A stretch of DNA of 64,000 bases, from contig LRSR01006008.1 of NCBI GenBank assembly GCA_001579985.1, forward strand, positions 1 through 64,000, written 5' to 3'. The translations under genes were made by a program, and so were the position numbers. This DNA comes from Hypsibius dujardini (taxonomy: Eukaryota; Tardigrada; Eutardigrada; Parachela; Hypsibiidae). Numbering within the stretch: position 1 is the stretch's first letter; each line of letters opens with the position of its first letter. Below, one piece after another: positions 57,273 to 64,000 of the stretch. Below the pieces are notes generated by a model. That model searched no databases, was not told the DNA's origin, and saw nothing but the letters and a program-made list of their open reading frames with translations.

Positions 57273-59393
57273 TTATTTAATCAAGTGCGGATATCTCCAG
57301 TCGGTTAACGGTACGACGCCTTCCTTGATGGTCTGCGGTGAGGTCCACCGCAACATGTACTGTGGAGAGCCAGCCTTATCGTTCGTACCTATCGATTCAA
57401 AGAGAAATTGAACGGTGTCCCTAATCTGAATAAAACAAACAAGCCAATTAAGCGCATCTGATTTCGTACCTGAATGGCGAGCTCCTCCAAAGGGCTGCTG
57501 ACCGACTACAGCACCGGTTGACTTATCGTTGATATAGAAGTTTCCAGCGCTATACCGCAATTTGACGGTCAACTCTTTCAAAACATCCCTGATGAAACCA
57601 GAGACAAATTAGCAATGAGGGACTGATTGTCCACGGAATTCCCACGCATTTGCTTGTCTACCTGTAAATGTATCTATATCTGTCAGACAGTTAGTCTAGC
57701 TGACTGTCAGTCAGTCCATCTGTCTGGCTGTCTATCTGCCCGTCTGTCTGCCTGTCTATCTGGCTATCTGTCCGTCTGGCTATTAGTCTACTTCTCTCTC
57801 TCTCTGTATGGGTCTGTCAATATGCATACAATACAACACAAATGTATAAGAAGCATGTCTGAATGCCATAACTAAACGTACTCGTCTTCGGCAAAAATGG
57901 CTCCAGTCAAGGCAAACGGTGTTGTCTCTCCCACCAATTTGACAGCTTTTGCTAGATCGCCCGCAGGATACACGTAGACCGACAAAACCGGGCCAAAAAT
58001 TTCCTCCCGCATAACTTTGTCTGTCGCGTGGGTCGCTACATCGATGATTGTGGGATCGATGAAGTACCCCTTCCTGAAGAAAAGCAGAGAACATCAAACA
58101 ATTTAGTGACCCACTAGATGAAAGTTGAAATTGCAATGGAAAAACGTACGATTTATCAGTTTTTCCCCCGGCAATCACTTTCAGCTCTTTACAGTTCTGC
58201 GCATGGTCAATGTAATGCTTGATCCGATCAAACGACTGCGAATAAACAAAACGGGTCACAAATGAGGAAGGCGGGCAGATTTACAGACAAAATATCAGAC
58301 AGATATATATAGAGAATACTGGCAGGCAGATATACAGACAGACAGGCAGGCAGAGACAGACAAACCAACCGACACAGACAGACAGACACACAGGCAGACA
58401 AACTGACAGATAGACAGATATATAAACAAACTCTCTGAACACGCACCTTTTCGTCAATCACAGCAGACATGAACGTATCCATTTCCAAAGGCTACAAATA
58501 AGCAGTCATGAAGCCCGGTTAATCAGAAGTAACTCCTCGTGGCAGTCCTTACCGAACCCAATTTGAGTTCCGAATGTGCCTGCAAGAGCTGTCGCTTGAA
58601 CTCCGGCCAAATATCATCAGCCACGTAGAGGCGAGAACAAGCCGAGCATTTCTGGCCGCTGTACTCGAACGCTGACCGGATAGTGTTATTCACCGCGTGT
58701 TGGATGTTGGCGGAGCTGTGTACAAGGTGGTAGTTTTTCCCCCCGACTTCACCAACCATCCTGGGGAAATTTTTGTACTGTGCCAGGTTGTCGCCAACTT
58801 TTTTCCATAACCACTGGAACGTTCTGCAGAATGAAAAATATTGTACAGCTGCTTTATGCCGACAACTGAAGCTCTGGTTTTGTGTGTCACAATTTTCCTG
58901 TATATCTGCATGAAAGTGTGTCAGTCTGTCATTTCATATCATGTTTATCTATCCGCCTGCCATTCCCCCATGATTTATGCTTACGGTACACTGCCTGTGA
59001 AATTAATGGCTGCGAGATGCGGTGAGCGCACAACCGAAGTGCCAAAGACTTTCCCCTCGGACGGAATGAAGTTGATAACTCCCGGTGGGAGACCGGCTTC
59101 GTGGAGAATTCTGAAGACAATGTAGTTGGAAAGGACGGCCGTTTCTGATGGCTTCCATAAAACAACGTTTCCCTATTGTAGAAACGCATATTATAAAGGA
59201 GGAAGTTAGCGACGATATCAGCCTAACACAGAGATATGGTACACGTAAAAACAGACAGCTCGATGGACAAAAGTAAGAGCAAGAGATGGAAAATGTTGCA
59301 AACACAATAAACAGCATGTCTCCAAAAAAGAAGACAGGCCTAGCAAGAGAAAGAAAGACCCACAGACACGTAGGTAGGCAGACAGGCAAACAA

Positions 59394-59428
<35 letters not shown>

Positions 59429-61489
59429 GGCAAGCAGAAAAATAGACAGGCAAATAGAAGGGCACACATAAGCAGACAGACAAACGAACAGAGAGCGGTA
59501 CTAACAGACATTGGCACAGACAGTAAGGCAGACAGGTAGTAAGTTAGTCGGGGACTGCACATTACCATTATTGCAGGTGCACACGCTAAATTTCCCCCGA
59601 TAGCCGTGAAATTAAATGGTGCGATCGCAGCCACAAATCCCTAAGAAGATGCGATAACATTAGAAAACAGGAAACACATTCGCAATAAAAGATTGTTATC
59701 TGCAGCCTAACTAGTCTCTCACCTCAAGGCCTCGGTACTCCATACTGTTCTTGGCCGTCTTCGTACTGATCGGTTGATATTTGGTCACATCCTATAACCG
59801 AAGCACAAAGCTTGTTAAAACATCCACCTATCTAATACTACTAGTACAGCACGACTATACTAATTGGAACAGCAGGAAAGGAAGACGTACCGCAGCAAAC
59901 TGAACGTTAAATCGAAGGAAGTCCACAAGCTCCGCAGCAGCATCGATTTCCGCTTGATAGACAGTTTTACCCTAAACAATCAACTTTCATACACTTTGTG
60001 CCCATATTTCGACCAACCCCTAACTCAGGACGATTCTCAAGGAGCGAACGCAGACTGACTCCGCTTTATGTTTTTCTACTAGAGCTATAATGTTCAGAAT
60101 ACATTTCGTTAGTCAGGCATTGACATTTTTTTTTGCAGAATTTAGAAGTTTAGAAAACACTGGAAGATTGATTCCATTTTCCTTGATTGTCATTGTAAAA
60201 ACTTCATATTTTGGGGAAAAGGTTCTATATAAAGAGTTTACCGTCCCTCTCAGAATTTAATTCGAAATCTTTTGGCACTAGCAGAACATTCCTTTAGCGC
60301 CAGGCACAGGAGTTAGGCGTCATATCTGGAATATTCGCTCGGAAGGTTCCAGTTAGGCTTGAGAATAGTCCATAGCTCCGTCCCCAAATCTCCAAAAAAG
60401 ATTCTGCTAACGCCAATCGATTTAAAATTAAATTTTGAAAGGGGCAGTACCAAAATTCTTTAAAATGAATCTTTTCCCACAACTGAAGTTTTACAGTGTC
60501 CATCAGAGAAAATGGAATCTTCCAGTGTTTTGTCCACTTCGAAAATCTGTCGAAAAAAATTTCAGAGACTAACTGACGAAATAAATTTCGAAAATCATTA
60601 TAATCATAGCTCTATCAGAAAGACATAAATGGGAGCCGTTTTGCTAAAGCAAGTCATACCTGACCGAGCATCGTGGAGGCGATGAGGTCCGCGCGGTACT
60701 TTCCAGCCATCAAATCCGCCGCCCTGAGAAATATCTTCGCCCTCTCCGCCAACGGCAGTTTCTCCCACTTCACCCGGGCCGCCAAACTTACATCAATCGC
60801 GTTTTGCACAACATCCTAAACCGAAAGAGAGGAGCAAAAGAGTTGGATCACTAATAGGACGTCCTCCACTTCCCAAACACCGGAAGTGCTAATTCAAAAT
60901 CACACCGACGACTTTAATTGAGCAATTGCCCATCCCAGTGGCATGGACTTACCGGACTGGCGTTGTAAAACTTTGCGATTTTCACTTTATGGTCGAACGG
61001 CTGCAAACAAAGGCATCCATCGTGACTTTACATTCAATTACGTTGAATGATTAGTTGATTAAGCGCATGCATAATTTCAGTCCTGAACCGATTGATTGAT
61101 TGTTGAACTGCATGTCATCGGTACACTCACTTCGATTGATTAGCTTGATTGCATCCACCGAAGTCAACCACTACCACAGTTGCTTGATTGGTTGATTAGC
61201 ACCTTACCTGCACTTGAAATCCAAATTCCTTCGTCCGGAGCTCCTTATCCCCGACGACGATGGGGACGTCGACAATCTGCGACGACAGCCGTTTTAAGGC
61301 ACTCTGCACCCGTTTCCGCTCCTCGCTGCCGGATTGGAACTCCAACAGCGGCTCATTGACCGCTTGGAAGGTGGCTAAATCCACCGCAGCAACGCCATTA
61401 CTTTCTTCCTCCTCTTTGCTGAGCGTTCGCAACAGTCCCATGCCCCGACGCACATCCCTACCGTCAAAATCGCAAATTTGAACCTCCAT
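57273..61489 (-). CDS. ALDH4A1: Delta-1-pyrroline-5-carboxylate dehydrogenase (13 exons)
   Basis: ALDH4A1 oxidises glutamate semialdehyde (P5C) to glutamate with NAD+, the second step of mitochondrial proline breakdown. Exons: 61489-61208, 61000-60953, 60815-60660, 59971-59891, 59791-59723, 59640-59566, 59172-58985, 58823-58553, 58491-58447, 58235-58150, 58073-57882, 57588-57470 and 57388-57273. They join in phase to 575 residues (human 563). The catalytic cysteine is C359 in SGQKCSACSRLY and the general base is E325 in PRMVGEVGGKN, 34 residues apart as in the human enzyme. Other family blocks are IAPFNFTAIGGNLA, NVVLWKPSETA, MREEIFGPVLSVYVYP, NFYINDKSTGAVVGQQPFGG and MLRWTSPQTIKE. The N-terminus (MEVQICDFDGRDVRRG) is not a convincing mitochondrial targeting peptide. 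An internal ATG at 61441 or an unseen upstream exon are alternatives. Intron 3 contains a foldback repeat. Confidence 0.95.
57650..57795. repeat. (CTGT)n-rich block in ALDH4A1 intron 11
   Basis: Plus-strand CTGTCAGTCAGTCCATCTGT, CTGTCTGCCTGTC and related units lie in the intron between exons 58073-57882 and 57588-57470. Confidence 0.7.
58280..58425. repeat. (ACAG)n-rich block in ALDH4A1 intron 9
   Basis: Plus-strand CAGACAGACAGGCAGGCAG and ACAGACAGACAGACAC units lie in the intron between exons 58491-58447 and 58235-58150. The polarity is opposite to the block in intron 11. Confidence 0.75.
59370..59535. repeat. (ACAG)n-rich block in ALDH4A1 intron 6
   Basis: An ACAGACAGACAGACAGACAG run lies at about 59399-59429, with looser CAGACAGACAAACG and GGCAGACAGG units around it, in the intron between exons 59640-59566 and 59172-58985. 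Confidence 0.85.
60078..60616. repeat. Foldback element F8 in ALDH4A1 intron 3
   Basis: Both arms carry the same ordered blocks in inverted orientation: AGAGCTATAAT or its complement at the tips, then CGTTAGTC, GCAGAATTT-like, AAAACACTGGAAGATT, TCCATTTTC and GTAAAACTTC. The arms are about 120-130 bases, with an AT-rich centre. A partial relative lies at about 165-520. It fills most of the 688-base third intron of ALDH4A1. Confidence 0.75.
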
Positions 61490-62648
61490 TTTAAACGTTT
61501 ACCCAAAAAAAGCAAGTGAATGAAGCAGGCGGACACACCTGCGAGGCACGACGAATCGGGGAAGGAAGAATTTCCTGGCAAGCAGCATGCTTGCTGGTGA
61601 CGCTGGCGTTTTTTCCCCTCAACACAAACGTGATGGCGGCCTGGAGGCGGTGGATTGCAATGGGGGAAGATGTGAACTTTCGATTTGCCAGTTGGCAGGA
61701 GCGTCGGAAACAATCGGGTTTATCTTGATTTGGGAGAAAATAAAAATGTTTGAGGAAGCAACAATTATTGACATACAATCTACTCATTGCAGTACCTACT
61801 GCTCCGGAGTGGTATTTGTGTACAAGTAGGAGATAACCTCCTACGCATGCGGCTGGAATGCTTAGCTCACCGAGCCAACCCAGATAAAGCGTACTATGCA
61901 TTGCTTCATGCATTCGCCGAGTTACACAGCTTGACTCGGTATATGAAGTATTTTGGCCAGTTAGGTAGTAGATGAGGTGGGCACCAAAAGGTGGTTCAAA
62001 TTACGACTTAACGTGATGAGCCACACACACATCAGGTGTTAGTGCAACGAAGCTGGTGGCATGAATCAGGAGATGTTCAATAATAGATAAGCTGGAGTGT
62101 GCCATGCGTTTATCCTCGTCATGCTACACTGCTGTACTTTACTTCCGGTCAGCAAGCTGACCTAAGAGACAGTCTATGTGACAGATTTGAATTGTCCCTT
62201 CTTTGATCATTTACGAGGTTGGAAATTAATTTTTAAATTTTCGTCTCAAATTTCGACGTATGCAGAGAAGCATCTGAACCAAAACAAGATATGATTTGAA
62301 ACAGACAGTTTGGGGCTAGTAAGAACACTCACTCATTCACTCACTTAATCGCACACACTGCGAGTGCTGCTACTAGCCCAAAATTCCTTGTTTAAAGCCA
62401 CATCCTGTTGCAATTCATATGCTTCTTTTCGTACCAGAAAGAGTTGGGATCCGTTAGGTTTATCTCAATTGTTGATCTGCATTAGCACTCTTGTCCCAAC
62501 GTTCATATCTGCGTTTATCATACAATTGCATCCAAATTTAAAAAAAGGTGTTGGAAACCTTAGTACACTGCATTTAAGCAACTGTAGGCTGGGACCGCTT
62601 ATTACTGTATAGATTAGAGAAAACTATACTGAGTACACGTTTCATCCT
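61490..62648. other. Intergenic stretch upstream of ALDH4A1 with repeat F6 copy 2
   Basis: No supported gene is visible. About 62290-62436 is an inverted copy of the repeat at 17493-17645, sharing GATTTGAAACAGACAGTTT, CTACTAGCCC and CAATTCATATGCTTC. The remainder has only short random frames. The ALDH4A1 promoter must lie close to 61490-61700. Confidence 0.55.
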
Positions 62649-62933
62649 TTAACAGCACTGCCGAGAGACGCATATGATTTTCTTGAGGTCCGAATTTTTG
62701 TCGCTCTGCAAGGTGGGAATAGGTGTGTGGATGAACTTGTTGATTGCGACAATGAGGGTGTTACGCTTGTCTTCGCTGCTCATCCTCTTGAGCTGGCTTT
62801 TAGAGCGGATGCCGCAGCTCAAGAGCGCACCAGTCACATCCACGTCGACGTCATGATTGGAACAGGACACTTGACTGGATGGTAGGAGGGTCAGCAGCGC
62901 GATCAGCAAAACGGCGGTCAGTGAAAGCCGCAT
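62649..62933 (-). CDS. Small secreted cysteine-containing protein, family unknown
   Basis: This frame encodes 94 residues from the ATG at 62933, chosen because it starts a clear signal peptide (MRLSLTAVLLIALLTLLPSS). An upstream in-frame ATG at 62990 would add 19 residues and bury the signal sequence. After the signal peptide there are cysteines at VSCSNHD, LLSCGIR, KIICVSR and the terminal QCC, so disulfides are likely. The middle is basic and helical in character (SKSQLKRMSSEDKRN). It resembles no family that I know. It could be a peptide hormone, an antimicrobial protein or a taxon-restricted secreted protein. It is intronless as read. Confidence 0.6.
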   Translation of the reverse strand: MRLSLTAVLLIALLTLLPSSQVSCSNHDVDVDVTGALLSCGIRSKSQLKRMSSEDKRNTLIVAINKFIHTPIPTLQSDKNSDLKKIICVSRQCC

Positions 62934-63014
62934 TTTCTCTTTACGTAAAAAAACACATATACACGTAAGAAACAGTTCAGGGTATTGCACAATGCATTAT
63001 TACAAGCATTCCGG

Positions 63015-63540
63015 TAGGGATGGCAAAACTAAACTAAACTAAAACTTTCAGTTCCTAATTTCTCGGCTTTAGTTTTTTGTACTTGACTAAAGAAACTAAA
63101 CTAAGAGTTTTAGTTGTTAAAAACTAGACAAAATAGTTTTAATTAATAAAAAAATAAACTGAAAATCCTTGTTGATTAAAAAAATTAATTAGTTAACTTA
63201 TTTTGATTTTGTAATCCCTACACCGGATGCGAAGTTAGGGTATTCCATTTGGATGGCAGCAATAAACTAAACTATTAAAGCAAATCTAAATCTTTTAGTA
63301 ACTATATCTTTGTGACTTTAGGCTTTTAGTTGAATAAAAGGCTGAAGCCAGAGTTTTAAGTTTTAAGTCACTGAAAATTTTATTGTGACAAACTACGAAA
63401 TTGGTCAACCAATTTGGAATAAAAGTATACTAAAACATTAAGTCACTAGAAAAAATTTTAAGTAAAAATTCTTAATGACGAAATTTCATTTTACTAAAAA
63501 AAACGAATTAGTAGACTATTTTTAGTTTTTGCCATCCCTG
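63015..63540. repeat. MITE-like element F7, copy 2 (AT-rich, hAT-like ends)
   Basis: The left end TAGGGATGGCAAAACTAAAC and the right end TTAGTTTTTGCCATCCCTG are inverted repeats. The interior is AT-rich with many TTTTAGTT and AAACTAAAC units and no coding frame. The CAGGGATGGC-type tip resembles hAT termini. The flanks TTCCGGT and TACGGTA could be a degraded 8-base target duplication. A shorter relative lies at 18496-18815. Confidence 0.75.
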
Positions 63541-64000
63541 TACGGTATTTGACATACTACTATTTACAACGTTGTTTGTCGGCCAAAAAGTGGAAGCGGA
63601 AGAACCAGCTAAAATCAGACCAGTAAAAAGTGTTGTTAACGCCAGAGATTCCTTTGCTTTGGAAACGAGCACTCACACACACAAACACGACTTCTACAAA
63701 ACGTTAAAATGAGAGCTCCACTAATAACACACACGATTATAAACTACTGCAGAGAATATCGAAGGCAAGAAGAGTTCTCGTTCTCAGAAGTCCGGTTCTA
63801 AAAAGGTGTGGTCGATCGGTGCATGTCGAAAAGCGTCCAGATTCCTTGAGGGCGTGGCGTCATCAGGCAGTTATAACCACATCTATCCTTCGCATAAATT
63901 TTCGCTCTTATTTAATGACCCTCTGAATGGTATTATTTTTAATCTACCATGTAGTCACTTTGAGTAACCAAGACTTGTAGTTTCGGTTTAGACAAAAATA
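63541..64000. other. Terminal stretch without a recognisable gene
   Basis: I see no gene, repeat or RNA that I can support in the last 460 bases. A gene may begin or continue beyond the window. Confidence 0.4.

Noticed and set aside
23070-59535. CTGT/ACAG arrays considered as CRISPR-like repeats
   Set aside because: The units are 4 bases long without spacers of constant length. They are ordinary degenerate simple repeats in a eukaryotic genome.

Overview
The window is nuclear DNA from an intron-rich bilaterian invertebrate. The protein-coding genes are metazoan and have many short introns (GT-AG, plus one apparent GC-AG). A complete Wnt4 gene and a protein resembling the anti-lipopolysaccharide factors (ALFs) of horseshoe crabs and crustaceans hint at a panarthropod such as a crustacean or chelicerate. 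I cannot fix the phylum from sequence alone. I saw no tRNA, rRNA, CRISPR array or bacterial-style operon.

Region by region. 1-2.8 kb is repeat-rich and has no recognisable gene. 2.8-16.2 kb holds two flavin monooxygenase (FMO) genes on the minus strand, with a plus-strand class A GPCR-like gene between them. The second FMO carries an apparent one-base frameshift, and the GPCR-like frame is interrupted near TM3. 16.2-20.7 kb is gene-poor and contains several foldback/MITE-like elements. At 20.7-21.6 kb is a two-exon gene that looks like a neuropeptide precursor, with a GKR amidation site and a C-terminal cysteine pair. 22.3-26.6 kb is a complete four-exon Wnt4 (minus). 29.2-39.7 kb is an 18-exon pentameric-type thrombospondin (plus). 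41.4-46.0 kb is a seven-exon proline-rich, coiled-coil protein that I do not recognise (minus). 46.6-47.7 kb holds pogo-like transposon ends around a small CENP-B-type DNA-binding gene. 47.9-54.1 kb is a 15-exon GNPTAB (minus) with an 18-nt microexon. 55.9-56.4 kb is an intronless ALF-like secreted protein (minus). 57.3-61.5 kb is a 13-exon ALDH4A1 (minus). 62.6-62.9 kb encodes a small secreted cysteine-containing protein (minus).

The genes do not form one pathway. They include xenobiotic or metabolic oxidation (FMOs), mitochondrial proline catabolism (ALDH4A1), lysosomal enzyme tagging in the Golgi (GNPTAB), and extracellular signalling and matrix (Wnt4, thrombospondin, candidate peptide precursor, secreted small proteins). 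Exon joins were worked out by eye from splice sites, reading phase and family conservation. For Wnt4, thrombospondin, GNPTAB, ALDH4A1, FMO1 and the proline-rich gene the joined length is an exact multiple of three.

Two features dominate the non-coding DNA. One is a set of palindromic (foldback/MITE-like) elements, several present in two or three copies here. The other is imperfect (CTGT/ACAG)n DNA in many introns, often with opposite polarity on the two sides of an exon.
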